Positions 1 through 9,725 are shown, counted from the first letter of the stretch. The stretch: DNA of 64,000 nucleotides from an uncultured Prevotellaceae bacterium (GCA_902786565.1 CADACW010000007.1:1-64000), one strand, 5' to 3'. Notes: a model not told the origin generated them from the letters alone. A program made the numbers and translations.

Positions 1-225
1 CTCATCCTCAACCAGACGAACACCCTGCTTGTTGACCCGCACTTCCGCATGGGCATCATCACTGCCGACCCCGACGATAACAAGTTTGTAGATTGCGCCT
101 TTGCCGCAGGAGCTGACTATCTCGTATCAGAGGACAGCCACTTCAGCATCCTCCACCACACACCCTTCCCGCAACTCAACCTCGTCACCCTTGACGAGTT
201 CATGCAAACACGGCTCGTGAAATAA
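1..225 (+). CDS. PIN-domain protein, C-terminal part (cut by window edge)
   Basis: The open frame runs from the window edge to a TAA stop, giving the last 74 residues. The stretch DPDDNKFVDCAFAAGADYLV is typical of the PIN_3 (COG1569) family: the Asp residues around DPDDNK and the Asp in VSEDSHF are the acidic residues that bind metal in PIN ribonucleases. Many COG1569 proteins are toxins of type II toxin-antitoxin pairs. The start and any antitoxin partner lie outside the window, so the toxin role is inference. The following 105 bases up to the next gene show no feature. Confidence 0.75.
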   Translation, partial: LILNQTNTLLVDPHFRMGIITADPDDNKFVDCAFAAGADYLVSEDSHFSILHHTPFPQLNLVTLDEFMQTRLVK

Positions 226-330
226 CAATAAAGGTATAAGAAGAATCCGGGAGGGGGGAGAGGGATGAAATCATCCTCTATATTAAAAGAAACTCTGTGT
301 TCTCGGGGTTACGAGGAACATGCGAATAGC

Positions 331-1677
331 CTATCTGCTTATCACCACCAGGCTGTCGGCCTGTACGCGGGCCTGGAGCCAATCGTGCAGCCGGTTGCGG
401 TCGGCAAGAGTGAGTGTTGCCGACTTGGCGGTGCTGACGATAGCCGCCACATAGCGCTGCTGCAGCATCGTGTCGACACGCGCCTCGACCAGGGGCGTCA
501 GGCCGATGGCCGTCACCTGGGGGAAAAGGGCCGCCAGCTCCGGCCGGATTTCGGCGGCCAGGTCGTCGTAGCGGGCGTAGACGGCCAGCTGCTGGTTGAG
601 TTGCGCAGCCTCGGCCGACAGTTCCACAAGCCGCTGGCGGTCGGCCTCACGGGTGGTGCTCAACTGGGCCACCTGCGTGTTGAGCTGCAAGAGGCTGTCG
701 GTCTGCACGCCCTGAATGACGTTCAACTCATAGTCCTCCAGCCCGTACTGAGCCATTCTGCGCTGGGCCTCGGCCTGCATGTCGGCGCCAATCTCGCGCC
801 CCACGGCCACCACGTTCAGCACGTTGCCGTCGGCATCGGCCGACAGGATTTGCGTGCCCGACTGCTGCAGTTCGTTCTTCACAAACTTCCGCACATCGTT
901 CTCGAAGAAGCTCTGGCGCACAATGCCTACGGTCATCACCAGCGCCGGAATCATGGTCAGCACCACAATGCCCGTCACGATGCGGTTGCTCTTGAGCGTG
1001 GTGTCAGAGTCCATTGCGTCGTAACGCTTGAAATGCAGCATCCGCACGCCCAGATAGGTGGCGAGGGCGATGAACACGGTATTGATGAAGAAGAGGTAGA
1101 AAGCACCAAGGAAGTAGAGCGGATGGCCGGTGGCCAGCCCGAAGCCGGCCGTGCAGAGCGGCGGCATGAGGGCCGTGGCAATGGCCACCCCCGGAATGAC
1201 ATTGCCCTTGCCGCGGGTGCAGAGGGCGATGATGCCCGCCGAGCCGCCGCAGAAGGCGATGAGCACATCGTAGATGGTGGGCGAGGTGCGCGCCAGCAGC
1301 TCCGACTGGGCCTCGTCCAGCGGTGTCAGCAGGAAGTAGATGGTAGCGGTGAGCACGCTGATGAGCGACGCCACGCCGTAGTTCTTGGCCGAGCGTTTCA
1401 GCAGCTCCAGGTCGTTGATGCCCACCGCCAGGCCCATGCCGATGATGGGCCCCATCAGGGGCGAGATGAGCATGGCGCCGATGATGACCGCCGTGCTGTT
1501 GACGTTCAGTCCCAGCGAGGCTATGAAAATGGCAAAGATGAGCACCCAGAGGTTGGCGCCCCTGAAGGAGACGCTCTGGCTGATTTGCTCAATGATGGCC
1601 TGCTCGTCGTCCTTGTCGGGCTGCAGGTTGAAGTATTCGCTGGCATGGTTGGCCAGATACTTTAGGTCGAGTCGCAT
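331..1677 (-). CDS. DUF389 family membrane protein
   Basis: This 448-residue protein has a hydrophobic N-terminal half with about six membrane segments and a soluble coiled C-terminal half. Residues about 40-100 carry the family signature: GANLWVLIFAIFIASLGLNV, then a run with IIGAMLISPLMGPIIGMGLA. The TIGR00341/DUF389 family is widespread in Bacteroidetes and has no established reaction, although its Gly- and Pro-rich membrane helices suggest transport. The gene lies 21 bases downstream of ftsK on the same strand, so the two could be cotranscribed. The family assignment is secure; the function is unknown. Confidence 0.85.
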   Translation of the reverse strand: MRLDLKYLANHASEYFNLQPDKDDEQAIIEQISQSVSFRGANLWVLIFAIFIASLGLNVNSTAVIIGAMLISPLMGPIIGMGLAVGINDLELLKRSAKNYGVASLISVLTATIYFLLTPLDEAQSELLARTSPTIYDVLIAFCGGSAGIIALCTRGKGNVIPGVAIATALMPPLCTAGFGLATGHPLYFLGAFYLFFINTVFIALATYLGVRMLHFKRYDAMDSDTTLKSNRIVTGIVVLTMIPALVMTVGIVRQSFFENDVRKFVKNELQQSGTQILSADADGNVLNVVAVGREIGADMQAEAQRRMAQYGLEDYELNVIQGVQTDSLLQLNTQVAQLSTTREADRQRLVELSAEAAQLNQQLAVYARYDDLAAEIRPELAALFPQVTAIGLTPLVEARVDTMLQQRYVAAIVSTAKSATLTLADRNRLHDWLQARVQADSLVVISR

Positions 1678-1698
1678 AGTATAATTTCAGGTTTGAGG

Positions 1699-4161
1699 TT
1701 ATTTCAGCGAGGCGATGAGCTGGTCCAGGCTCAACTCATCTTGTATGAGCACCTCTCGCGGCTTCGAGCCGTGGGCCTGGCCCACCACGCCGGCCTTCTC
1801 CAGCTGGTCCATCAGTCGGCCGGCGCGGTTGTAGCCAATGGAGAACTTGCGCTGGATGAGCGACGTGCTGCCCTGCTGCGAGCTGACAATGAGGTGGGCA
1901 GCCTCGTCGAACATGGGGTCGAGGTGTCCCAGGTCGGCATCGTTGGCGCTGCCGTCCAGGCTGTCGCCGCCCTCCACGACGGGCTCCGGCAGCTCGAAGG
2001 GCTCCAAGTAGCCCTGCTGGGCGCTGATAAACTTGTTGATGTCCACCACCTCGGGCGTGTCTACAAAGGCGCACTGCACACGGATGGGGTCGTTGCCCTG
2101 CAGATAGAGCATGTCGCCACGGCCTATCAGCTGCTGGGCGCCCATACGGTCGAGGATGGTCTTCGAGTCGATGCCCTGGCTCACCTTGAAGGCGATGCGT
2201 GCCGGGAAGTTGGCCTTGATGGTGCCGGTGATGATGTTGGTGGTGGGTCGCTGCGTGGCGATGATCATGTGGATGCCCACGGCACGCGCCTTCTGGGCGA
2301 TGCGGGCGATGGGCAGCTCAATCTCCTTGCCGGCCGTCATGATCAGGTCGCCATACTCGTCGATGACCACCACGATGTAGGGCATGAACTTGTGGCCCTT
2401 TTCGGGATTCAGCTGGCGGGCAATGAACTTCTTGTTGTAGTCCTTGATGTTGCGCTCGCCGGCATCCTTGAGCAGTTCGTAGCGGGCATCCATCTCCACG
2501 CAGAGGCTCTGCAGGGTGCGTATCACCTTCGACGTGTCGGTGATGATGGGGTCGTCGAACTGTTCGGGCAGCGAGGCCAGGAAGTGCTTGTCGATGGTCT
2601 TGTAGACGCTGAACTCCACCATCTTCGGGTCGACGAGCACAATCTTCAGTTCGGCGGGATGCTTCTTGTACAACAGCGAGGTGAGTATGGCGTTCAGGCC
2701 CACCGACTTTCCTTGTCCGGTGGCGCCGGCCACAAGCAGGTGGGGAGCCTTGGCGAGGTCGAACATAAACACCTCGTTGGTGATGGTCTTTCCCATGGCA
2801 CAAGGCAGGTCCATGGTGGTCTCCTGAAACTTCTTCGAGTTGAGCACGCTCTGCATCGAGACAATGTTCTTCTTCTCGTTGGGCACCTCTATGCCAATGG
2901 TGCCCTTGCCCGGAATGGGGGCGATGATGCGGATGCCGAGGGCCTTCAGCGAGAGGGCGATGTCGTCCTCCAGATTGCGGATTTTCGATATGCGCACGCC
3001 CTGTGCCGGCGTAATCTCGTAGAGGGTGATGGTGGGGCCGACGGTGGCCTTGATGCTGTTGATTTCGATGCCGAAGTTGCGCAGCACGTCCACAATGCGG
3101 TTCTTGTTGCTGGTCTGCTCCTCCATGTCGATATATGGCTTGCCGTCGTCCTCATAGACCTTGAGCAGGTCGAGCGTGGGGTAGTGGTAGTTCTCCAGGT
3201 CGCGCTTGGGGTCGTAGGGCTCCAGCATCCTGTCGCCCACGGCCACCAGGTCGCCGTCGGCCTTGTCTTCCTCCGAGGCAGCCTCAATCTCCATTTCGTG
3301 GTCTTGGGCCGGCTGGGGTGCTTGCGGCTGCTGGGGCGGGTCAGAGGGCTGGTCGTCAGGTACCGACTGCGGGTTGTGTTCGAAGTCGATGGTCTCGGCC
3401 TCAGGGTTGTCAAACACGTCGGGGTCTTCCTGCGTCTCAATCAGGTTCTCGTAGGAGTCCTCTTCCGACGGTTTCTCGGTGGGGTCGCTCACGGTGAACT
3501 GCACCCGCTTGAGGAAGGCCGTGGGGTTGAGCAGCCGGCGGATGAAGATGACCGTCTCGCTGCTGACGTACATCAGGAACAGCACGGCCACTATGACCAA
3601 CAGGGCAAAGAGGCCGGGGGCTCCGACAAAGCCCTCGATGCGCTGGCACATGAACAGGCCGTGGTCGCCACCGGGGCAGAAATGACTCTCGGGCACCAGG
3701 GGGGTGACAAACTGGGCCAGCACCAGCGAGGCCCATATCATCACCAGAGCGATGCACATGAACCACTTGAGGAGGCTGGGCCTGTATGCCTTCATCAGCC
3801 AGAGCGACACCACAAAGAGGAAAAGGGGTATGCCGAAAGCGGCAATACCGAAGCAGCGCTTCATGAAGAAATAGGAGGCATAGGCGCCAACACTGCCCAC
3901 GCCATTGAGAAACTGGCGCTTCTCGTTCTCCATATCGCCCTCGCGCAGATTCTCAATCAGACTCTGGTCGGCGGCTCCGGTGGCAAAGTAGGACACGAAA
4001 GCCCACGCCATGCACACCGACACGGCGAAAAGCAGAATGCCAACGAGGAAATGCAGGCGGTCATTGGCGAATATCTGCACAAAACGCTCCAGCCCCAACG
4101 ACTGAAGCAGCGACTGGTGTGGGGCCGACTGAGGGCTGCTTTTCTTCTTTTTCTTTACCAT
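1699..4161 (-). CDS. ftsK: DNA translocase FtsK/SpoIIIE
   Basis: This 820-residue DNA translocase acts at the division septum, moving chromosome termini and bringing XerCD recombination to dif. There are four N-terminal membrane segments (about 35-60, 105-125, 130-155 and 175-200), an acidic, Pro-rich linker (about 230-330), a RecA-like motor with Walker A GATGQGKS near residue 480 and Walker B IVVVIDEYGDL near 598, and a C-terminal gamma winged helix for KOPS recognition (SLIQRKFSIGYNRAGRLMDQ). The start follows a short A-rich leader. The length is normal for Bacteroidetes FtsK, whose linker is short. Confidence 0.96.
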   Translation of the reverse strand: MVKKKKKSSPQSAPHQSLLQSLGLERFVQIFANDRLHFLVGILLFAVSVCMAWAFVSYFATGAADQSLIENLREGDMENEKRQFLNGVGSVGAYASYFFMKRCFGIAAFGIPLFLFVVSLWLMKAYRPSLLKWFMCIALVMIWASLVLAQFVTPLVPESHFCPGGDHGLFMCQRIEGFVGAPGLFALLVIVAVLFLMYVSSETVIFIRRLLNPTAFLKRVQFTVSDPTEKPSEEDSYENLIETQEDPDVFDNPEAETIDFEHNPQSVPDDQPSDPPQQPQAPQPAQDHEMEIEAASEEDKADGDLVAVGDRMLEPYDPKRDLENYHYPTLDLLKVYEDDGKPYIDMEEQTSNKNRIVDVLRNFGIEINSIKATVGPTITLYEITPAQGVRISKIRNLEDDIALSLKALGIRIIAPIPGKGTIGIEVPNEKKNIVSMQSVLNSKKFQETTMDLPCAMGKTITNEVFMFDLAKAPHLLVAGATGQGKSVGLNAILTSLLYKKHPAELKIVLVDPKMVEFSVYKTIDKHFLASLPEQFDDPIITDTSKVIRTLQSLCVEMDARYELLKDAGERNIKDYNKKFIARQLNPEKGHKFMPYIVVVIDEYGDLIMTAGKEIELPIARIAQKARAVGIHMIIATQRPTTNIITGTIKANFPARIAFKVSQGIDSKTILDRMGAQQLIGRGDMLYLQGNDPIRVQCAFVDTPEVVDINKFISAQQGYLEPFELPEPVVEGGDSLDGSANDADLGHLDPMFDEAAHLIVSSQQGSTSLIQRKFSIGYNRAGRLMDQLEKAGVVGQAHGSKPREVLIQDELSLDQLIASLK

Positions 4162-4241
4162 GCTTATTTAGTCACTTCGTTAATTCTGTGCAAAATTAGC
4201 GTAAAAAAACCACATACGGCAAGAAAATCACATTTTTTTTG

Positions 4242-4249
4242 TATTTTTG
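4242..4249 (+). promoter_or_regulatory. -7 box of the exonuclease operon promoter
   Basis: TATTTTTG fits the Bacteroidetes -7 consensus TAnnTTTG and lies 21 bases before the ATG at 4271. It is the only such box between the divergent ftsK start and this operon. Confidence 0.6.
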
Positions 4250-4270
4250 CACCCCGAAATTGATTTACTT

Positions 4271-4900
4271 ATGCCAAAGGTCATATACAGCAAATACGAC
4301 AAGAGTCTCATCCCGGCCCTGCCCGTAGAGCAGTTTGAGGGAAGAATCATTGTCATACTCACGCCGGGAGAGACTGACAAAGCCGTCAGATTCCTCTTGA
4401 CGCAACCCATACTGGGATTCGACACAGAGACGAAACCGTCGTTCAAGCGCGGACAAAACCACAAGGTCGCCCTGCTGCAAGTGTCAACCCCCGACACCTG
4501 CTTCCTCTTCCGACTGCACAACACGGGACTCACACCGGCCCTGATACGACTGCTCGAAGACACCACCGTGACCAAGGTGGGACTCTCCTGGCACGACGAC
4601 GTGAACTCGCTCCAGCAGCTGGGAAAGGTCAGCCCGAAGGGATTCACCGACATACAGAACCTGGTGAGCCAGCTGGGCATTGAGGACATCGGACTGCAAA
4701 AGCTCTACGCCAACCTCTTCGGCAAGAAAATAAGCAAGCGCCAGCAACTGAGCAACTGGGAGGCCGACATCCTCAACGACAAGCAGAAGGTCTATGCCGC
4801 CACCGACGCCTGGGCCTGCATCAACATCTACAACGAGCTGCTGCGGCTCATCAACGACGGCGACTACAAACTCATAAAAGAAGAAGAACAACATGTATAG
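4271..4900 (+). CDS. 3'-5' exonuclease, RNase D-like (DEDDy)
   Basis: This 209-residue exonuclease has the DEDD motifs in order: ILGFDTETKP (Asp and Glu of motif I), VGLSWHDDVNSL (motif II region) and VYAATDAWACINIYNEL (motif III YxxxD). This is the catalytic core of RNase D, Werner and other 3'-5' exonucleases, with no HRDC domain. It probably trims RNA or DNA 3' ends. The ATG at 4271 follows the promoter at the usual distance; an upstream in-frame ATG at 4247 lies in the promoter. The stop overlaps the start of the methyltransferase by 8 bases, so the two are translationally coupled. Confidence 0.88.
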   Translation: MPKVIYSKYDKSLIPALPVEQFEGRIIVILTPGETDKAVRFLLTQPILGFDTETKPSFKRGQNHKVALLQVSTPDTCFLFRLHNTGLTPALIRLLEDTTVTKVGLSWHDDVNSLQQLGKVSPKGFTDIQNLVSQLGIEDIGLQKLYANLFGKKISKRQQLSNWEADILNDKQKVYAATDAWACINIYNELLRLINDGDYKLIKEEEQHV

Positions 4901-6074
4901 AAACGTCTATCTGAAGCATGGCAAGGAGGAGAGCCTGCTGCGCTTCCACCCCTGGATATTCTCCGGAGCCATCCACCACATCGACCACGGCATCAACGAG
5001 GGCGACGTGGTGAACGTGCTCAATGGCGACGGGCAGTTCATTGCCGTAGGCCACTATCAGGGAGGCTCCATCGCCGTGCGTGTGCTTTCGTTCAGCGAAA
5101 CGCCCGTCGACGAGGCTTTCTGGCGGCAACGGCTCGCATCGGCTCGGACCATGCGCCGGGCGCTGCAACTCCCCAATGACGGCCAGCGCCCCACCACAGC
5201 CTACCGGCTGGTGCACGGCGAGGGCGACATGCTGCCCGGACTCATCATCGACATCTACGGGCGTACTGCCGTGATGCAGGCCCACAGCATCGGCATGCAC
5301 CGCAGCCGGCAAGCCATAGCCAACGCCCTCATGCAAGTGATGGAGAGCACGCTGGACAATGTCTATTATAAGAGCGAGACCACACTGTCGTTCGTAGAGC
5401 CGGAGAGCGGCTTTATCATCGGTGGCGGCGAGGCCGACAACATAGCCGTTGAGAACGGGCTGCGCTTCTACGTGGACTGGCTGAAGGGGCAGAAGACGGG
5501 CTTTTTCGTTGACCAGCGCGAAAACCGCAGCCTGCTGGAGAGCTACGCACAAGGGCGTCGCGTGCTCAATATGTTCTGCTACACCGGCGGCTTCTCGTTC
5601 TACGCCATGCGCGGCGGTGCCACACTGGTTCACTCGGTCGACAGTTCGGCCAAGGCCATCGAACTGACACGCCGCAACGTGGAGCTGAACTTCCCCGACG
5701 ACCCGCGACACAAAGCATTCTGCGAAGATGCCTTCCACTATCTGGAGCAGGAGGCCACGCCCTACGACCTCATCATCCTCGACCCGCCGGCATTTGCCAA
5801 GCACCGCGGGGCACTGCACAATGCCCTGAAGGGCTACACCAGACTCAACAACAAGGCTTTCGAGAAGATTGCGCCAGGCGGCATACTCTTCACCTTCTCC
5901 TGCTCGCAGGTGGTGACGAAGGACAACTTCCGCAACGCGGTCTTCACCGCAGCCGCACAGGCACACCGGCAGGTGCGCATACTCCACCAGCTGCACCAGC
6001 CTGCCGACCACCCCATCAACATCTACCACCCCGAAGGCGAATACCTCAAGGGACTGGTGCTCTACGTAGAGTAA
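4893..6074 (+). CDS. RlmI-like 23S rRNA (cytosine-C5)-methyltransferase
   Basis: This 393-residue class I SAM-dependent methyltransferase has an N-terminal PUA domain (VYLKHGKEESLLRFHPWIFS). The catalytic half has VLNMFCYTGGFSFYAMRGGA (SAM-binding motif I), SVDSSAKAIEL (motif II), LIILDPPAFAKH (motif IV) and a FSCSQVV cysteine motif. This layout matches RlmI, which makes m5C1962 in 23S rRNA; the exact target here is inferred from the family. The gene overlaps the upstream exonuclease and is one base from tilS, giving an RNA-processing operon. Confidence 0.88.
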   Translation: MYRNVYLKHGKEESLLRFHPWIFSGAIHHIDHGINEGDVVNVLNGDGQFIAVGHYQGGSIAVRVLSFSETPVDEAFWRQRLASARTMRRALQLPNDGQRPTTAYRLVHGEGDMLPGLIIDIYGRTAVMQAHSIGMHRSRQAIANALMQVMESTLDNVYYKSETTLSFVEPESGFIIGGGEADNIAVENGLRFYVDWLKGQKTGFFVDQRENRSLLESYAQGRRVLNMFCYTGGFSFYAMRGGATLVHSVDSSAKAIELTRRNVELNFPDDPRHKAFCEDAFHYLEQEATPYDLIILDPPAFAKHRGALHNALKGYTRLNNKAFEKIAPGGILFTFSCSQVVTKDNFRNAVFTAAAQAHRQVRILHQLHQPADHPINIYHPEGEYLKGLVLYVE

Positions 6075-6075
6075 A

Positions 6076-7395
6076 ATGGTAGAGATTGTCAGACAGTTCA
6101 TCGAGCGGCAGCACCTGCTGGACAGGCAGGGGCTGCACCTTGCAGCCGTCAGCGGCGGGGCCGACAGCGTGTGCCTGCTGCTGGTGCTCAAGGCGCTGGG
6201 CTACAGGGTGGAGGCCGTGCACTGCAACTTCCACTTGCGCGGCGACGAGAGCCAGCGTGACGAGGCTTTTGTGAAACGCCTGTGCCAGCAGACCGGCACA
6301 GAACTGCACCTGACACATTTCGACACCACAACCTACGCCGAACTGCACCACGTCAGCATTGAGATGGCAGCCCGCGAACTGCGCTACCACTACTTTGAGC
6401 AACTGCGGCACGACATCGGGGCAGACACCATCTGTGTGGCCCACCACCAGGACGACTCAGCAGAGACCATCCTGATGAATATGGTGCGCGGCACGGGCCT
6501 GCGCGGCATGCAGGGCATACAGCCACAGCGCGGCCATATCGTCAGGCCGCTGCTGTGTGTGGACAGGAAACAGATAGAAGAATGGCTGAAACAGCGCGGA
6601 CAGGACTACGTGACCGACTCGACCAACCTGGTGCCCGACATTGTGAGGAACCAGCTAAGACTGAACGTCATACCACAGCTGGAGAAGGCTTGCCCGCAGG
6701 CCAAGGCCAACATACTGGCCACGGCACGCCGACTGGGCGAGGCACTGCGCGTCTACGACAATGCCATCGGCCAGAGACTCAGCAGGCTCGTAGTCGACGA
6801 CAGCATCGAGACGGCCCTCCTGCTGCAAGAGCCTTCGGCAGAGAGTCTGCTCTTCGAGTGGCTTGCGCCCAAAGGCTTCTCGCCGAAGACCATCGAGGGC
6901 ATACACAACGCCCTGCGCCTCGGCACAAACGACGGCAGCCGCCAATGGACATCGGACAGCCATGTGCTGGTGAGCCACAGAGAACGGCTGACGCTGGTAC
7001 CCATTGAACCAAAATCCCCCACCCTACGGCTGCCAGAGACGGGCACTTACGTCTATGCCAACCGTGGAAAGTTCAGCGTCAGCATAGCCGACGGCTCCAT
7101 CATAGAAAAAGACAGCCACGTGTGCTGTCTCGATGCTGCCAAAGTGAAATTCCCCCTGACCATACGCCCTACGAAACAGGGCGACCGATTCCAACCCTTG
7201 GGAATGAAGGGGTCAAAGCTGGTGAGCGACTTCCTGACCGACCGTCACGCCTCGCCCGTTGAGAAGAGCCGACAGCTGGTGGTGTGTAACGCAGATGACA
7301 CGATAGCGTGGCTTGTGGGCCAAAGGCCCGACCACCGCTATCGTGTCACCGATGCCACTGCGCAGACATTGCGCATCAGCCTGATTACAAGCTAA
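6076..7395 (+). CDS. tilS: tRNA(Ile)-lysidine synthase
   Basis: TilS attaches lysine to C34 of the tRNA-Ile CAU anticodon in an ATP-dependent reaction, changing its decoding from AUG to AUA. The PP-loop motif SGGADS sits near residues 26-31. It is followed by the N-type ATPase fold with VAHHQDDSAETILMNMVRGT and, at the C-terminus, the TilS substrate-binding domain (IRPTKQGDRFQPLGMKGSKL, then FLTDRHASPVEKS). The 439 residues are the usual full length. The gene starts right after the methyltransferase stop, so it belongs to the same operon. Confidence 0.95.
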   Translation: MVEIVRQFIERQHLLDRQGLHLAAVSGGADSVCLLLVLKALGYRVEAVHCNFHLRGDESQRDEAFVKRLCQQTGTELHLTHFDTTTYAELHHVSIEMAARELRYHYFEQLRHDIGADTICVAHHQDDSAETILMNMVRGTGLRGMQGIQPQRGHIVRPLLCVDRKQIEEWLKQRGQDYVTDSTNLVPDIVRNQLRLNVIPQLEKACPQAKANILATARRLGEALRVYDNAIGQRLSRLVVDDSIETALLLQEPSAESLLFEWLAPKGFSPKTIEGIHNALRLGTNDGSRQWTSDSHVLVSHRERLTLVPIEPKSPTLRLPETGTYVYANRGKFSVSIADGSIIEKDSHVCCLDAAKVKFPLTIRPTKQGDRFQPLGMKGSKLVSDFLTDRHASPVEKSRQLVVCNADDTIAWLVGQRPDHRYRVTDATAQTLRISLITS

Positions 7396-7402
7396 TAACA
7401 GA

Positions 7403-7960
7403 CTATTTGCCGAAGTAGCGCTTCAGCAGTCCGGCGAAGCCTGCACCGTGGCGGGCCTCGTCCTTGGCCATCTCATGCACAGTATCGTGGATGGCGTCGA
7501 AACCGGCAGCCTTGGCGTTCTTGGCAATGCGGAACTTGTCTTCGCAAGCGCCAGCCTCGGCAGCAGCACGCTTCTCCAGATTGGTCTTAGTGTCCCATAC
7601 GCACTCGCCCAGCAGTTCGGCAAAGCGGCTGGCGTGGTCGGCCTCCTCGAAGGCATAGCGCTTGAAAGCCTCTGCAATCTCAGGATAGCCCTCACGGTCG
7701 GCCTGACGGGCCATGGCCAGATACATGCCCACCTCGCCACACTCGCCGTTGAAGTGGTTGCGCAGGTCGTTGATCATTTCTTCCGACACGCCTTCGGGCT
7801 TGCCGTCGCCAATGCGGTGAACGGTGGCGTAGGTGGTCTCGCCATCTTCCTTCAGTTCAGAGAACTTTGAAGCGGGAGCCTTGCAGATAGGGCACTTCTC
7901 AGGGGCAGCATCGCCTTCGTAGATATATCCACAGACGGCGCAAATGAATTTTTTCTTCAT
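7403..7960 (-). CDS. Rubrerythrin with N-terminal rubredoxin domain
   Basis: This 185-residue cytoplasmic iron protein removes hydrogen peroxide with electrons from NAD(P)H through a reductase. The rubredoxin-like domain comes first (Cys7, Cys10, Cys23 and Cys26 in CAVCGY and CPICKAP). The ferritin-like four-helix domain follows, with diiron ligands in [19 protein letters not shown] and DEARHGAGF. This is the domain order of reverse rubrerythrins, often annotated as NADH peroxidase in Bacteroides. It converges on tilS with 7 bases between stops and has its own promoter at 8014-8021. Confidence 0.92.
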   Translation of the reverse strand: MKKKFICAVCGYIYEGDAAPEKCPICKAPASKFSELKEDGETTYATVHRIGDGKPEGVSEEMINDLRNHFNGECGEVGMYLAMARQADREGYPEIAEAFKRYAFEEADHASRFAELLGECVWDTKTNLEKRAAAEAGACEDKFRIAKNAKAAGFDAIHDTVHEMAKDEARHGAGFAGLLKRYFGK

Positions 7961-8013
7961 AGTAAAATTAGCAATTCGTTTTTAGTTTAACAATAAAGGA
8001 TTCGATTACCCTG

Positions 8014-8021
8014 CAAAGATA
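8014..8021 (-). promoter_or_regulatory. -7 box of the rubrerythrin promoter
   Basis: Read on the minus strand this is TATCTTTG, a perfect TAnnTTTG box 53 bases before the rubrerythrin ATG. No obvious operator is visible next to it. Confidence 0.6.
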
Positions 8022-8091
8022 GAAAGAAAAAACAAGCCCCACAAACTTTTCGCCGGATTTCTGCTATAATTTATACAATGTCTACAGACTC

Positions 8092-9573
8092 TCAGAGCCG
8101 GCCCCCACGGGCCTTGACACGCTCGTACCAAGCCTCGCGCTCGCGGGTGAGGTCGTAGCCCTGCCGGGCGAGGTAATTGTTGATGCGGCCCTTGTACTTG
8201 CCGAAGACCTCGTGCTTCTTTTTCGAACTCTCGGCATCAATGGCCAGTTCGCGGGCCTCCTTCAGCCAGGCCATGATCTGGCGTTTCTCCTTGTCCTTCA
8301 GCGTGGGAATCATGTCGCATTGCGCCTCGTAGGTCACTTTGACCACGTTGAAGGTCATCACATCCTTGACCTTTTCAATCTGCTCGTCGCTGAGATACAT
8401 TTTCAGGGCTGCCTCCATGTCAAAGTGGGTGCGGTAGAGGCGGGAGTCGCAGCGCTCCTCCGCCCGCTGACGGCCATCCTTGCTGCCCATCTGCTTGCCC
8501 CACGCCTCTTTGAGCGAATCGCGCTCGGCATAGATATCGTTGAGCTGGAAGTAGCGGTTGCTGACGATATGGAGCACGTTGCGGCCCTCAAGGGTGTAGG
8601 TGATGCCCAGTTCGTCAGTAGCCTTCTGCGCACGCTTGACGATGGTCTCCACATAGTCGCGGGGACGTCCGGCGCTGTCGAGAGCCACCACGGGCTGTTC
8701 TATGGGCAGCGAGAACACCTCTTTCAAATAACGCACGTTGGCACCGTAGTTCATCTTCACGTTCTTGACCATCGACGTGTCGCGGCTGCGCTCCACGAAG
8801 AGCCAACCACCCCACCCCATCTGGTCGAGGGTCTGACGGATGAGCGGCATATTGACGGCACTGTCGGCCGAGAGCCAACGACCGTCGGAACTGGAAGCGT
8901 GGATGGCACAGATGTTGCGTGCACCCAACCGGCGCAGTTCGGCCGGCACATCGCGATGGTTCTCCACAGCGGTCTGCACCTTGTAGAAGATGGCAATGCC
9001 TGCACTCTTCACCTCTTTAAGCAGCTTGAGGTTGCCACGGGCGTCGAGGGGTGTGTCAATGCCTACACGCTTGCCTCTGGCGGCGGCAGCCTGACCGATG
9101 GCGTGCAGACGGCGCACCACCTCGGAGCGCTTGGCACGGTCGGTGGCCCAGTCGGACCCGCAGCCACCCAAAGGCAGGAAGGCCACGGGGGCGCTCCCCA
9201 TCCGGTCCATCGTGTCGAAGCAGTCGGTCACGAGTTCCAGATAGTTATCACGCTGGGTGAGGTCCTGCCCATAGAAGGCGCTCATCGCCACCGCACCGAT
9301 AGCCATGCCCAACGAGTCGGCCACATGGCGGAAACGGGCAGCCTCGGCATCGTCGCGCAGTTTGTTGTCGAAGGCGGTGCGCTGGCCCAGACCGCCCATG
9401 TCCAGTTCCACACCGTCGGCACCGAGTTGGCGGGCAAGGGCAAACTGCCCCAGCTTCTGCCGCTTGAGTATCATCCAGTCGCACACGCCCACATGGTAGC
9501 GCGGGGCCTCCTGAGCACCAGCCACGGCAGACATCAAGGTGGTCAGCAGGGCCACCACTAAAGTTCTCTTCAT
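8092..9573 (-). CDS. Secreted sugar isomerase-like TIM barrel fused to DUF3826
   Basis: This 493-residue protein begins with a signal peptide (MKRTLVVALLTTLMSAVAGA). Residues about 25-290 look like a xylose-isomerase-type TIM barrel (ADGVELDMGG, IDTPLDARGNL, GWGGWLFVERS). The last 180 residues, from about RDYVETIVKRAQ on, resemble the DUF3826 helical domain, which is found in Bacteroidetes polysaccharide loci. The fusion of an isomerase-like domain with DUF3826 in one exported protein suggests sugar metabolism in the periplasm, but no substrate can be named. The start at 9573 was chosen because it gives the cleaner signal peptide; an ATG nine bases upstream is possible. Confidence 0.75.
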   Translation of the reverse strand: MKRTLVVALLTTLMSAVAGAQEAPRYHVGVCDWMILKRQKLGQFALARQLGADGVELDMGGLGQRTAFDNKLRDDAEAARFRHVADSLGMAIGAVAMSAFYGQDLTQRDNYLELVTDCFDTMDRMGSAPVAFLPLGGCGSDWATDRAKRSEVVRRLHAIGQAAAARGKRVGIDTPLDARGNLKLLKEVKSAGIAIFYKVQTAVENHRDVPAELRRLGARNICAIHASSSDGRWLSADSAVNMPLIRQTLDQMGWGGWLFVERSRDTSMVKNVKMNYGANVRYLKEVFSLPIEQPVVALDSAGRPRDYVETIVKRAQKATDELGITYTLEGRNVLHIVSNRYFQLNDIYAERDSLKEAWGKQMGSKDGRQRAEERCDSRLYRTHFDMEAALKMYLSDEQIEKVKDVMTFNVVKVTYEAQCDMIPTLKDKEKRQIMAWLKEARELAIDAESSKKKHEVFGKYKGRINNYLARQGYDLTREREAWYERVKARGGRL

Positions 9574-9617
9574 ATCAGTCATCTTTGCTTGTTCAGTTAG
9601 TCATTGTTTTTGTGCCG

Positions 9618-9625
9618 CAAAGTTA
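9618..9625 (-). promoter_or_regulatory. -7 box upstream of the TIM-barrel gene
   Basis: The minus strand reads TAACTTTG, matching TAnnTTTG, 45 bases before the start at 9573. Confidence 0.55.
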
Positions 9626-9666
9626 ACACTAATTATTGACTTTAGAAAGAAAATGAGCGAAAAAGT

Positions 9667-9697
9667 TTGATGATACAGATTTTATGCGTACCTTTGC
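9667..9697 (+). promoter_or_regulatory. Promoter of the S46 peptidase gene
   Basis: TTTG (9667-9670), 19 bases, then TACCTTTG (9690-9697) give a full Bacteroidetes promoter. An in-frame ATG at 9684 lies inside the promoter, which supports the start at 9726. Confidence 0.75.
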
Positions 9698-9725
9698 ATC
9701 AAATAAACATCACATTCCTTACATT

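Noticed and set aside
1693-4263. Long plus-strand open frame opposite ftsK
   Set aside because: It mirrors the GC-rich ftsK coding strand, has Leu/Val/His-rich low-complexity content and no known motifs.
9684-9725. Upstream start for the S46 peptidase
   Set aside because: This ATG lies inside a consensus promoter and would remove the signal peptide from the N-terminus.
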